NCBI RefSeq assembly: GCF_005862235.1 | Contig: NZ_VCEK01000004.1 | Span: 62,001-126,000, forward strand | Direction: 5' to 3' | Length of the DNA stretch: 64,000 bases | Source: Saccharomonospora piscinae | Lineage (GTDB): Bacteria > Actinomycetota > Actinomycetes > Mycobacteriales > Pseudonocardiaceae | Shown here: positions 1-10,495 of the stretch, piece after piece | Layout: every line of letters starts with the position of its first letter | Position numbering within the stretch: position 1 is the stretch's first letter | Program-made: the position numbers and the translations under genes | Notes under the pieces: model-generated | Database searches by the model: none | The model's input: the letters and a program-made list of their open reading frames with translations, nothing else | What the model was told of the DNA's origin: nothing

Positions 1-482
1 GCCGCGATGATCATCCAGTAGGAGACGTCGAGACCCAGCGCTTCGAGGACCAGCTTCACCGGGATCGCGGTGGCGAACAGCCGCACCCCGTCGGCGAGCA
101 GCCGCGTGACCAGGAACGTCACGGACGCCGTGCCCTGGAGCTTGCTGCCGAAGCGCTGGCCGAGGAACCCGTAGGCGCTCACCATGTTGCCCGCGTAGTA
201 GCGGGGCAGGAGCACGAAGGCCACCACGATCCGGCCGATCAGGTAACCGATCGCGAGCTGGAGATAGGTGACGTTGCCGAGGTAGGCCACCGTCGGCACG
301 CTGATCACGGTGAGGGTGGAGGTCTCGGTGGCGACGACCGAGAACGTCACCGCCCACCACGGCACCTGCCTGCCGCCGACGAAGTAGTCGGCCGACGTCT
401 TCTGCTTGCCGCCGAGCATGATGCCCAGCAACGGCGAACCGATGAGGAATATCGCGATGATCGCGAGATCCAGGGGTCGCAT
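1..482 (-). CDS. Sodium:solute symporter (SSS family), N-terminal part
   Basis: The 5' part of a gene running off the left edge; about 160 residues are visible from an ATG at 482. The protein opens with a membrane helix (residues about 5-24), followed by a segment at about 30-63 (SADYFVGGRQVPWW, then a Ser/Thr-rich TETSTLTVISVP stretch) that is characteristic of the sodium:solute symporter family, and further helices near 70-95 and 120-160. It starts 8 nt after the stop codon of anmK on the same strand, so the two are probably one operon. The likely cargo is an amino sugar or muropeptide such as anhydro-MurNAc; this is inferred only from the kinase next to it. Family call is firm, substrate is not. 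Confidence 0.85.
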   Translation of the reverse strand, partial: MRPLDLAIIAIFLIGSPLLGIMLGGKQKTSADYFVGGRQVPWWAVTFSVVATETSTLTVISVPTVAYLGNVTYLQLAIGYLIGRIVVAFVLLPRYYAGNMVSAYGFLGQRFGSKLQGTASVTFLVTRLLADGVRLFATAIPVKLVLEALGLDVSYWMIIA

Positions 483-490
483 GCTGTCTC

Positions 491-1696
491 CTACGGTTTC
501 TCGGGGGTCACGACCCGCAGGCGGGTCACGGGCCGGGGGTGGGGATGGGGCAGCGTCAGCGGACCCGCGCCCGGTGTGATGGCGCCGAGCAGGCGCGGTC
601 CGCGTGCGCCCGTCGCGCTCGGCACGGTGGCCGGGAGGCCGTTCCATGTCAGCCACCCCAGCAGTGCGCTGAGGTAGGCCTCCTTGCCGTCGGAGGGCAA
701 CCCGTTCTCGTCGCTGGGCACGACGGTCAGCCGCGTGCGCAGCGCGGCCACCAGTGCGGGATTGCGCAGTCCGCCGCCGGAGGTCACGACGGTGCCGACG
801 CCGTGCCGCTCGCACTCGGCGGCCACCGTCGCCGCCGTGAGCTCGGTCAGGGTGGCGAGCAGGTCGGGGCCGTCGATCGGGGCCAGCCCCTCGGTGGCCT
901 GCCGCAGGTAGGCGGCGTGGAAGTACTCCTTGCCGGTCGATTTCGGGGGTTTCCGGGCATAGTACGGATCGGCCAGCAGGCGCGACAGCAGGTCCTGCCT
1001 GACCGTGCCGTGTGAGGCGAGCGCGCCGTCGACGTCGCTGTGCCGTTGCCCGCCGGTCACCTCCGTGGCCGCGAGATCGAGCAGGGCGTTGCCGGGACCG
1101 GTGTCGTAGGCGAGTGCCGTGCCGTCCGGGTGCACCACGGTGATGTTGGCGATCCCGCCGATGTTGAGCGCCGCGACGGGGCGCCCTTGCTCCTCGGCCG
1201 CCCCGCGCAGCCACAGGACGTCCAGGGTGCTCGCCAGCGGTGCGCCGTGTCCGCCCGCGGTGACGTCGCGAATCCGCAGGTCGGCCACGACGGGCAGGCC
1301 GGTGCGTTCGGCGATCCACGCGGGCTGCCCGAGTTGCAGCGTGCCCTCGGCGGTGCCGCCCTCGACCCAGTGGAACACGGTCTGGCCGAGGGAAGCGACG
1401 AGATCGGCCCGCCCGCCCGCGAGGTCGGCCACGGCGGTGGCCGCGGCCTCGGCGAACGCCTGCCCGATGCGCGTGTCGAGCTTGGTGAGCTGCTCGGCGC
1501 TACTGCCGGCTGGCGGCAGCGCCGCGAGGACGTCCTGCCGCAGCTGTTCGGGATACGGCAGTTCCCAGTGGCCGAGCGGGGTCAGGGTGAGCTCGTCACC
1601 CGCGACCCGGAACGAGGCCACGGCCACGTCGATGCCGTCCACCGACGTTCCGGAGAGGAGCCCGACGACGCGGAGCTCGGACTTGCTTTCTACCAC
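491..1696 (-). CDS. anmK: Anhydro-N-acetylmuramic acid kinase
   Basis: 401 aa, the normal size for AnmK. The signature GLLSGTSVDGID sits at residues 12-23, with YDTGPGN near 197 (phosphate/sugar-binding acidic region) and SGGGLRNP near 308 typical of this sugar-kinase-fold family. AnmK hydrolyses the 1,6-anhydro ring of anhMurNAc and phosphorylates it to MurNAc-6-phosphate in cytoplasmic cell-wall recycling. The start is GTG at 1696. The gene is divergent from ftsY and lies just ahead of a symporter gene on its own strand. A palindromic DasR-like site lies 6 nt upstream of the start codon, which suggests amino-sugar control. MurQ is not seen in the window and may lie beyond the left edge. Confidence 0.95.
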   Translation of the reverse strand: MVESKSELRVVGLLSGTSVDGIDVAVASFRVAGDELTLTPLGHWELPYPEQLRQDVLAALPPAGSSAEQLTKLDTRIGQAFAEAAATAVADLAGGRADLVASLGQTVFHWVEGGTAEGTLQLGQPAWIAERTGLPVVADLRIRDVTAGGHGAPLASTLDVLWLRGAAEEQGRPVAALNIGGIANITVVHPDGTALAYDTGPGNALLDLAATEVTGGQRHSDVDGALASHGTVRQDLLSRLLADPYYARKPPKSTGKEYFHAAYLRQATEGLAPIDGPDLLATLTELTAATVAAECERHGVGTVVTSGGGLRNPALVAALRTRLTVVPSDENGLPSDGKEAYLSALLGWLTWNGLPATVPSATGARGPRLLGAITPGAGPLTLPHPHPRPVTRLRVVTPEKP

Positions 1697-1701
1697 GGTG
1701 G

Positions 1702-1713
1702 TGGTCTAGTCCA
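1702..1713. promoter_or_regulatory. DasR-like (dre) operator at the anmK start
   Basis: TGGTCTAGTCCA, a near-perfect palindrome, differs by one base from the core TGGTCTAGACCA of the DasR response element known from Streptomyces. It lies 6 nt ahead of the anmK GTG, where a bound GntR-family repressor would block initiation. The match is seen; DasR control is inference. Confidence 0.5.
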
Positions 1714-1838
1714 CGGCGGCCCGCCGCGCAAGATGTGCGGTGAAGGATTGTCCAAAAAGATGTGTAGTGGGTTGAACGCTGACCGTGGCTGGTGAGGGCG
1801 CCCTGCCACCGACGAGGGCGGATGCGAGGATGGCAGGC

Positions 1839-3269
1839 GTGTCGAACACCTGGTTGTGGATCACCGTCATCGCGGCCGTTGTGCTGTTGGTCGCACTCGT
1901 GGCCGGGCTGGCGATCGCGCGTCGGCGCCGCATCACCCTGGAGCGGGAGCGCGAGCAACAGCCCCAGGGCGGCCGGTACCAGGCCGGCGGTGGCATCGCA
2001 CTGGCGCCGGGCGGCACGAAAGCCGAACCCGAGCAACCCGAGCACCCGGTGGCGGAGCGCACGGAGACCGACGGCGAGCCGGGTGTTGGCGACGACGCCG
2101 CCGTGCCCCGGGACGCGCCGCGCCGCGACATCGTCGACGTCACGCTGCCCGACCGCACTCGCGAGGCCGTGCCGGAGACGCCGGAGACGCCGCAGATGCC
2201 GGAGCCCCGGCCCGAGGCCGAATCCGCCACGGACACGACGGTCGTTCCTGAGACCCCCGAGGTCCCGCCCGCGGCCCCGGAGCCGGAACCCCAACCCGCG
2301 CCCGAGGCTGTCGCCGCCGAGCCGAAGGAGGAGGTGCCGCCCGCCGCGGGGCGCATCGAGCGGCTGCGCGGGCGGCTGTCCAAGTCGCGGTCCGCGCTCG
2401 GGCAGAGCCTGCTGGGGCTGCTGGGCGCGGGCGACCTCGACGAGGATTCGTGGGAGGAGGTCGAGGACACCCTCCTGATCGCCGACCTCGGCGCGGCCAC
2501 CACCACCGAGATCGTCGAAACGCTGCGTACCGAGCTGTCCGCGCGCGGCGTTCGTACGCCCGAGCAGGCGCGGGCGGCGTTGCAGGACGTGCTGGTGGAC
2601 GCGCTGGGACGCGACACCGACCGTGCCGTGCGGGCGCTGCCGCACACGGTGGACGGTGCGAAGCAACCCGCCGTCGTGCTGGTCGCGGGAGTCAACGGCA
2701 CCGGCAAGACCACGACCACGGGCAAGCTCGCCCGCGTGCTCGTCGCGCAGGAACACCAGGTGGTGCTCGGCGCGGCCGACACCTTCCGTGCCGCCGCGGC
2801 CGACCAGCTGCAGACCTGGTCGGAGCGGGTCGGGGCCGAGGTCGTGCGCGGCAAGGAGGGCGCCGACCCCGCTTCGGTGGCGTTCGACTCCGTCAAGCGT
2901 GGCATCGACACCGGCGTGGACGCCGTGCTCATCGACACGGCGGGCCGGTTGCACACCAAGACTGGCCTGATGGACGAGCTGGGCAAGGTCAAGCGCGTCG
3001 TGGAGAAGCAGGCCAAGGTCGACGAGGTGCTGCTCGTGCTCGACGCCACCACGGGACAGAACGGGCTCGCGCAGGCGCGGGTGTTCTCCGAGGTCGTGGA
3101 CGTCACCGGCATCGTGCTCACCAAGCTCGACGGCACGGCCAAGGGCGGCATCGTGTTCCAGGTTCAGCGCGAACTCGGCGTGCCGGTCAAGCTCGTCGGC
3201 CTCGGCGAGGGTCCCGACGACCTCGCTCCCTTCGAGCCGGAGGCGTTCGTCGAGGCCCTGCTGGCGTAA
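1839..3269 (+). CDS. ftsY: Signal recognition particle receptor FtsY
   Basis: 476 aa from the GTG at 1839. It starts with a membrane anchor helix (residues about 4-22), then a long acidic, Pro/Glu-rich A-domain linker to about residue 170, then the NG GTPase domain: G1 loop GVNGTGKTTTT near 283, DTAGRL near 366 and TKLDGTAKGG near 427. It docks the Ffh-ribosome complex at the membrane for co-translational targeting. In-frame starts exist at 1785 (GTG) and 1830 (ATG); 1839 is preferred because GAGGA lies 8 nt upstream and the protein then opens with the anchor helix. Here ftsY is preceded by the divergent anmK; no smc lies upstream. Confidence 0.95.
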   Translation: MSNTWLWITVIAAVVLLVALVAGLAIARRRRITLEREREQQPQGGRYQAGGGIALAPGGTKAEPEQPEHPVAERTETDGEPGVGDDAAVPRDAPRRDIVDVTLPDRTREAVPETPETPQMPEPRPEAESATDTTVVPETPEVPPAAPEPEPQPAPEAVAAEPKEEVPPAAGRIERLRGRLSKSRSALGQSLLGLLGAGDLDEDSWEEVEDTLLIADLGAATTTEIVETLRTELSARGVRTPEQARAALQDVLVDALGRDTDRAVRALPHTVDGAKQPAVVLVAGVNGTGKTTTTGKLARVLVAQEHQVVLGAADTFRAAAADQLQTWSERVGAEVVRGKEGADPASVAFDSVKRGIDTGVDAVLIDTAGRLHTKTGLMDELGKVKRVVEKQAKVDEVLLVLDATTGQNGLAQARVFSEVVDVTGIVLTKLDGTAKGGIVFQVQRELGVPVKLVGLGEGPDDLAPFEPEAFVEALLA

Positions 3270-3290
3270 GCGGGCGGTGCCTTCACGGCG

Positions 3291-4067
3291 TCACTCTGGG
3301 GGCGGGGGCTGCGCGAGTTGCGCCGCCAGGCGGGTCGCGGTGCGGAGGACGGAGGGGGCCATCCGGCGCACGGCGTCGTCGGTGATCCGGCCCTCGGGCC
3401 CGGACACCGACACGGCCGTCGGTACCGGTGCGTGCGGCACGGCCGCCGCGAGGCAGCGCACACCGAGTTCCTGCTCGCTCTCGTCGAGCGCGTAACCCGT
3501 GTCGGCGATGGCCTTGAGGTGGTCGAGCAGTGCCGCCGGTTCGGTGTGCGTGTGCTCGGTGTAGGCGGGCATGCCGGTGCGCTCCAGCAGTGCGCGTGCC
3601 TGGTCCGGTTCCAGCGTCGCGAGCATCGCCTTGCCCACGCCGGTGCCGTGGGGCAGCAGCCTGCGCCCCACCTCCGTGAACATGCGCATCGAATGACGGC
3701 GCGAGGCCACCTGCGCCACGTACACGACCTCGTCGCGTTCCAGCACGGCCAGGTTGGCGGTCTCGCCGACCTCCTCCACCAGCTCGGCGAGCAGCGGCCT
3801 GGCCCAGGTGCCGAACTGGAGACTCGCGTTCTCGCCCAGCCGGATGAGCCGTGCCCCCAGCGCATAGCGGCGGTTGGCGTTCTGCCGCACGTACCCGAGC
3901 GTGACCAGCGTGCGGATCAGCCGGTGGATCGTGGGCATCGGCAGCCCGGAGGCGTGTGCCAGCTCCGACAGCCCGGCCTCACCTCCGGTGTCGGCCAGTC
4001 GCTCGAGCAGTTCGAACGCCCGCTCCAGCGACTGCACGCCCCCGTTGCCCGATCTGGCAGGCGCCAC
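3291..4067 (-). CDS. IclR-family transcriptional repressor (glyoxylate-type)
   Basis: 258 aa. An N-terminal winged helix-turn-helix (about residues 10-70, with GLPMPTIHRLIRTL as the recognition-helix region) is followed by an IclR effector domain (about 85-250). The GTG start at 4067 has GAGGAG a few bases upstream. The gene is divergent from malate synthase across a 95-bp AT-rich gap containing repeats that look like IclR operators, so it most likely represses aceB in response to glyoxylate or a related metabolite. The family is certain; target and effector are inferred from position. Confidence 0.93.
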   Translation of the reverse strand: MAPARSGNGGVQSLERAFELLERLADTGGEAGLSELAHASGLPMPTIHRLIRTLVTLGYVRQNANRRYALGARLIRLGENASLQFGTWARPLLAELVEEVGETANLAVLERDEVVYVAQVASRRHSMRMFTEVGRRLLPHGTGVGKAMLATLEPDQARALLERTGMPAYTEHTHTEPAALLDHLKAIADTGYALDESEQELGVRCLAAAVPHAPVPTAVSVSGPEGRITDDAVRRMAPSVLRTATRLAAQLAQPPPPE

Positions 4068-4090
4068 CGGTGACTCCTCTCGCGTTGAGG

Positions 4091-4128
4091 TTCCGCATTG
4101 TAGAAACTATAGTCCGATATACAGAAAG
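4091..4128. promoter_or_regulatory. Bidirectional IclR/aceB promoter-operator region
   Basis: This is an unusually AT-rich stretch between the divergent genes. It holds the quasi-palindrome TTC-N9-GAA (4091-4105, five of seven pairs matched) and two similar half-sites, TGTAGAAAC (4099) and TACAGAAAG (4120), exactly 21 bp or two helical turns apart. TATAGT-type -10 hexamers occur on both strands near 4106-4113. A repressor bound here would control both directions. Confidence 0.55.
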
Positions 4129-4162
4129 TTCGCGTGTTGTCTGTCCTGGTTTGGGGTGTTCG

Positions 4163-5737
<1,575 letters not shown>

Positions 5738-5755
5738 GGCCTGCGTGTCCCTCAC

Positions 5756-5792
5756 GGGCCCCGACGCGCCGCTACCGGGCGCGTCGGGGCCC
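5756..5792 (+). terminator. Strong stem-loop terminator after aceB
   Basis: A perfect 15-bp GC-rich inverted repeat (arms 5756-5770 and 5778-5792, 7-nt loop) starts 18 nt after the aceB stop. No long T-tract follows, as is common in actinobacteria. The pxpA -10 box begins 4 nt later. Confidence 0.8.
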
Positions 5793-5795
5793 CGT

Positions 5796-5801
5796 TAGGC
5801 T
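5796..5801 (+). promoter_or_regulatory. pxpA -10 box (leaderless)
   Basis: TAGGCT lies 6 nt ahead of the GTG at 5808, so transcription would begin at the start codon itself. No Shine-Dalgarno is present. Confidence 0.55.
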
Positions 5802-5807
5802 GGCGTT

Positions 5808-6569
5808 GTGGACGCGGTGATCGATCTCAACAGCGATCTGGGCGAGGGTTTCGGAGCCTGGCCGCTGGGCGACGACGACGCCCTGCTGGACGTGGTGACC
5901 AGCGCCAACGTGGCGTGCGGCTTCCACGCGGGCGATCCCAGCGTGCTGCGCCGCGTCACCGACCGCGCCGCCGAGCGTGGCGTCGCGGTCGGGGCCCAGG
6001 TCGGCTACCGCGACCTCGCCGGGTTCGGCCGCCGCTTCATCGACATGGACCCGCACGAACTCGCCAACGACGTCATCTACCAGATCGGCGCGCTCGACGG
6101 GTTCGCGAAGGTGGCGGGCACGTCCGTGCGCTACGTCAAGCCGCACGGCGCGCTCTACAACGCCGTGGTCCACCACGCCGAGCAGGCCGCCGCCGTCGTG
6201 GAGGCGATCAGCCGCTACGACCCGGCGTTGCCCGTGCTGGGGCTGCCGGGATCGGAGCTGGTCAAGCAGGCGCGCCAGGCCGGGCTCGCGGTGGTGCTGG
6301 AGTCGTTCGTCGACCGCGCCTACACCCCGGAGGGCGCGCTGGTGTCGCGGCGGGAGCCGCATGCCCTCGTGCGCGACGCCGACGAGGTGGTGCGGCGCAG
6401 CGTCCGCATGGCCCTCGACGGGGCGGTGGAGGCCGTGGACGGGTCGCGGCTGTCGTTGCGTCCGCAGTCGCTGTGCGTCCACGGTGACACGCCCGGTGCG
6501 GTGGAGTTGGCTCGCCGCGTGCGCAAGGCACTCGCGGACGCCGGGGTGTCGGTGCGCTCCTTCGTGTGA
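5808..6569 (+). CDS. pxpA: 5-oxoprolinase subunit A (LamB/YcsF family)
   Basis: 253 aa, full length for the family. The N-terminal DLNSDLGEGFG, SANVACGFHAGDP (about 33-45) and YVKPHGALYN (about 107-116) are the LamB/YcsF hallmarks of this metal-dependent ATP-driven hydrolase. PxpA works with PxpB and PxpC to open 5-oxoproline (pyroglutamate), a damage product of glutamine, to glutamate. PxpB/PxpC genes are not in the window, so the partners must lie elsewhere. The GTG start fits the -10 box 6 nt upstream (leaderless transcript). Confidence 0.92.
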   Translation: MDAVIDLNSDLGEGFGAWPLGDDDALLDVVTSANVACGFHAGDPSVLRRVTDRAAERGVAVGAQVGYRDLAGFGRRFIDMDPHELANDVIYQIGALDGFAKVAGTSVRYVKPHGALYNAVVHHAEQAAAVVEAISRYDPALPVLGLPGSELVKQARQAGLAVVLESFVDRAYTPEGALVSRREPHALVRDADEVVRRSVRMALDGAVEAVDGSRLSLRPQSLCVHGDTPGAVELARRVRKALADAGVSVRSFV

Positions 6570-6581
6570 GGGAAGCGGGGA

Positions 6582-6992
6582 TCAGGCCGGTGCGAGGGAG
6601 AGCCTGCGCCCGCTGATCTCGCCGGTGCGGATCAGCAGGTACCGATCGCGCGGTCCCGGCGCCCACGGCCGGTGCCGGAAGTCGGTGACGCGCACCAGGG
6701 CGTCGATGTCGGTGAGCACGGTGGCCGTGCCGAGCAGGACGACACTCCAGCCGGAGTGATCGGCGGGCACGATGTGATCGACCTCGAAGGCCACCACGGT
6801 GTCGGCGACCCTTCGAGCCCAGGAGTCCGCCGTCGTCCGGATGACCACGTCCCGGCCGTCGAGGACGAAGTTGACCGGCCGGATGGCGGGCAGGGCGTTC
6901 TCGGTGAACACCAGGCGCCCCACCGGCTCGGTGCTCAGCAGCGCGAGGCACTCGGCTTCGGTGAGCGTGGTCATCTCCATGGGCGTGGTCAT
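6582..6992 (-). CDS. Pyridoxamine 5'-phosphate oxidase-like flavin-binding protein
   Basis: 136 aa, a single split-barrel PNPOx-like domain. The N-terminal EPVGRLVFTENALPAIRPVNF and the later FEVDHI...WSVVLLGTATV follow the pattern of small FMN- or F420-binding proteins in which a short helical lead precedes the barrel. GGAGG lies upstream of the ATG at 6992. These proteins often act in redox detoxification, but nothing here fixes the substrate. It is convergent with pxpA (12 nt between the stops). Confidence 0.85.
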   Translation of the reverse strand: MTTPMEMTTLTEAECLALLSTEPVGRLVFTENALPAIRPVNFVLDGRDVVIRTTADSWARRVADTVVAFEVDHIVPADHSGWSVVLLGTATVLTDIDALVRVTDFRHRPWAPGPRDRYLLIRTGEISGRRLSLAPA

Positions 6993-7117
6993 CGTTCCTC
7001 CGGCCGTGGCGGGTCAGGTGCCTGTGTCACCGACTCTGCGTCACGGCCGCCGGTCGCCAGCAGGGCACAAAGGCCCGTCTGCGGCTACCCTCCGCCACGG
7101 CCGGGGGTGCCGCCGGG

Positions 7118-7792
7118 TCAGCCGCTCAGCTGGCCGCGCACGCGGCGCTCGCGTTCCGCCGGGGTTTGGCGGGGGCAGCTCACACAGGTCACCTCGCCGG
7201 CGGTCGGTGTCTCGTAGATCAGGCAGCACGACACCCGCCGCACGATGACGCGGTCACCCACGGTGGTGAAGCGGGGCCGGGGCGAACCGCGCCAGCGGCA
7301 CCCCGGCACGTCGTGCGCCGCGCGTGCCATGTGCTCGGCCAGCTCGCCCGCGAGCCGCACGCCCTCGACATGGTCGGCTCCGGTGGCGGAGGCCGCCCAC
7401 AACAGCCGGTTCGCGATCGAGTCGACGGCCACCGCCCACAGCGCGCGTTCCCGTGCTCCGCAGGCCGCCGCGAAGGCGGTGACGGCGGCGTCGACCGCGC
7501 GCACGAGCGCCGCGCCGAGGTCGGCGGGATCGGGGCCGAGTCCGCGCGTCGAGCTGGCGTCGAGGAACCGGCCGTCCGCCAGGTCGAGCCGCACGGCGTC
7601 CAGCGCGGGGTCGCGGGCGAGGCCGGTGTGGACCCACGGCTCCAACGCGGCGGCGACCAGCACCGACGACGCCGAGTACCACCGCACCGTGCCGAGCACG
7701 GCGCGTGGTGCCGGGCCGTACAGCGTGCGTGCCCTGCGCAGGTCCTCGGCCAGCCACGTGGGGTCGGTGAGCACGGTGGCGGGGACGCCCAT
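7118..7792 (-). CDS. FhuF-like (2Fe-2S)-binding protein, ferric-siderophore reductase type
   Basis: 224 aa from the ATG at 7792. The C-terminus carries a cysteine cluster of the FhuF type, read here as C-C-x12-C-x2-C (SCCLIYETPTAGEVTCVSCP), followed by a basic tail. Proteins of this kind reduce ferric siderophores in the cytoplasm. FhuF itself is usually C-C-x10-C-x2-C, so the loop is slightly longer. The N-terminal part (about 1-190) resembles the non-cluster domain of IucA/FhuF-type reductases only loosely. The start lies 8 nt after the stop of the upstream methyltransferase gene on the same strand, so the two are probably co-transcribed. No siderophore gene is nearby. Confidence 0.8.
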   Translation of the reverse strand: MGVPATVLTDPTWLAEDLRRARTLYGPAPRAVLGTVRWYSASSVLVAAALEPWVHTGLARDPALDAVRLDLADGRFLDASSTRGLGPDPADLGAALVRAVDAAVTAFAAACGARERALWAVAVDSIANRLLWAASATGADHVEGVRLAGELAEHMARAAHDVPGCRWRGSPRPRFTTVGDRVIVRRVSCCLIYETPTAGEVTCVSCPRQTPAERERRVRGQLSG

Positions 7793-7800
7793 GGCCCGCC

Positions 7801-8664
7801 TCACCCGCGCCGCTCGTAGACCGAGACGGTGAACGCCGTCGTCACGTCCGTCGGCTCGCTGAGGGCGGCGAGCCGCTCGCCGAGCGCGTCGCGGTGCAGG
7901 TGATGTGCGTTCGGGCCCATGCGGACCACGCGCCGCAGGTCCTCGGGTCGCAGGGTGACCGGGCCACCGACCTCGACGCGCTCGACGAGGTCGAAGTGCT
8001 CGCCGAGTGCGTCGTCGAGCCGTTCCGACTTGTCGTCGCCGATGTCGAGCAGGGGCAGCGACGTGGCGAGTTCCCGCAGGTGACCAGCACCGGGCCCCGC
8101 GACGAGCAGCCTGCCGCCCGGGGCCAGCACGCGGTGGAACTCGGCGGGGTTGCGCGGGGCGAAGACGTTGAGGACCAGATCGGCCACGCCGCTGCCGACC
8201 GGCCACGGCTGCCACAGGTTCCACACGGCCGCGCCCAGCCTCGGGTGGGCGCGCGCGGCCCGGCGTGCGGCCGGTGCGGACACGTCGAGGGCGAGGCCGA
8301 GCGCGTGGGGCAGCGCGTCCAGCACCCGGGCCAGGTAGTGACCGGTGCCCGCGCCCGCGTCCACCACGAACGCCCCTCGCGCCCGCGTGGCCAGCGCGTC
8401 GGCCAGCGGCGCGTAGTGATCGCCGCTCAGGAACTCCTCGCGCGCGGTCACCATGGCGGCGGTGTCGGCGGTGCCCTGATCGACGGCGGCGTGCAGCAGG
8501 TTGACGTAGCCCTGGCGGGCGAGGTCGAACGTGTGTCCGTTGTCGCAGCGCAGTGCCCGCCCGGTCAGCGTGAGCGCGGCGGAACACACGGAGCACCGCA
8601 GCGCCGCCACCACCCCTTCCGGGGGCGCGTGCACGGGTCTGACGGCCGGGCCTCGCTCGCTCAT
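7801..8664 (-). CDS. RlmA-type 23S rRNA (guanine-N1)-methyltransferase
   Basis: 287 aa. An N-terminal zinc knuckle (C24-x2-C27...C40-x3-H44, in LRCSVC...RCDNGHTFD) precedes RQGYVNLL and a SAM-binding Rossmann fold (VVDAGAGTGHYLARVL near 110). This is the RlmA/TlrB layout; such enzymes methylate a guanine in helix 35 of 23S rRNA, and the TlrB branch gives macrolide resistance in producers. Whether this one modifies G745 or G748 cannot be told by eye. The start is ATG at 8664. It probably heads the operon with the FhuF-like gene. Confidence 0.88.
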   Translation of the reverse strand: MSERGPAVRPVHAPPEGVVAALRCSVCSAALTLTGRALRCDNGHTFDLARQGYVNLLHAAVDQGTADTAAMVTAREEFLSGDHYAPLADALATRARGAFVVDAGAGTGHYLARVLDALPHALGLALDVSAPAARRAARAHPRLGAAVWNLWQPWPVGSGVADLVLNVFAPRNPAEFHRVLAPGGRLLVAGPGAGHLRELATSLPLLDIGDDKSERLDDALGEHFDLVERVEVGGPVTLRPEDLRRVVRMGPNAHHLHRDALGERLAALSEPTDVTTAFTVSVYERRG

Positions 8665-8684
8665 GGCCCCATTCGACCACGGAC

Positions 8685-8743
8685 GGAACTCGCGGGAAAC
8701 GCAGCCGTAACGGCTTCGGTGGCGGGGTTCACACGGGTGAAAC
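8685..8743 (+). promoter_or_regulatory. GlnR-binding boxes upstream of amt-glnK-glnD
   Basis: GGAAC, GAAAC and GTAAC occur at 8685, 8696 and 8707, each separated by exactly 6 nt, matching the GlnR pattern gTnAC-n6-GaAAC-n6-gTnAC. A second pair, TTCAC-n6-GAAAC, follows at 8728-8743. GlnR is the actinobacterial nitrogen regulator that activates amt under nitrogen limitation. The rest of the 185-bp upstream region shows nothing else clear. Confidence 0.7.
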
Positions 8744-8849
8744 AGCGGAGGCGCATCCGCGCAACACGCCTTGCCGATGCTCGTGCTTCGACCCGCGCAC
8801 GCGCTCGGCGCCGAGTGCGGCCGACCGCAGACCGACTCAAGGAGGCAGC

Positions 8850-10486
<1,637 letters not shown>

Positions 10487-10495
10487 GCGCCGCTC

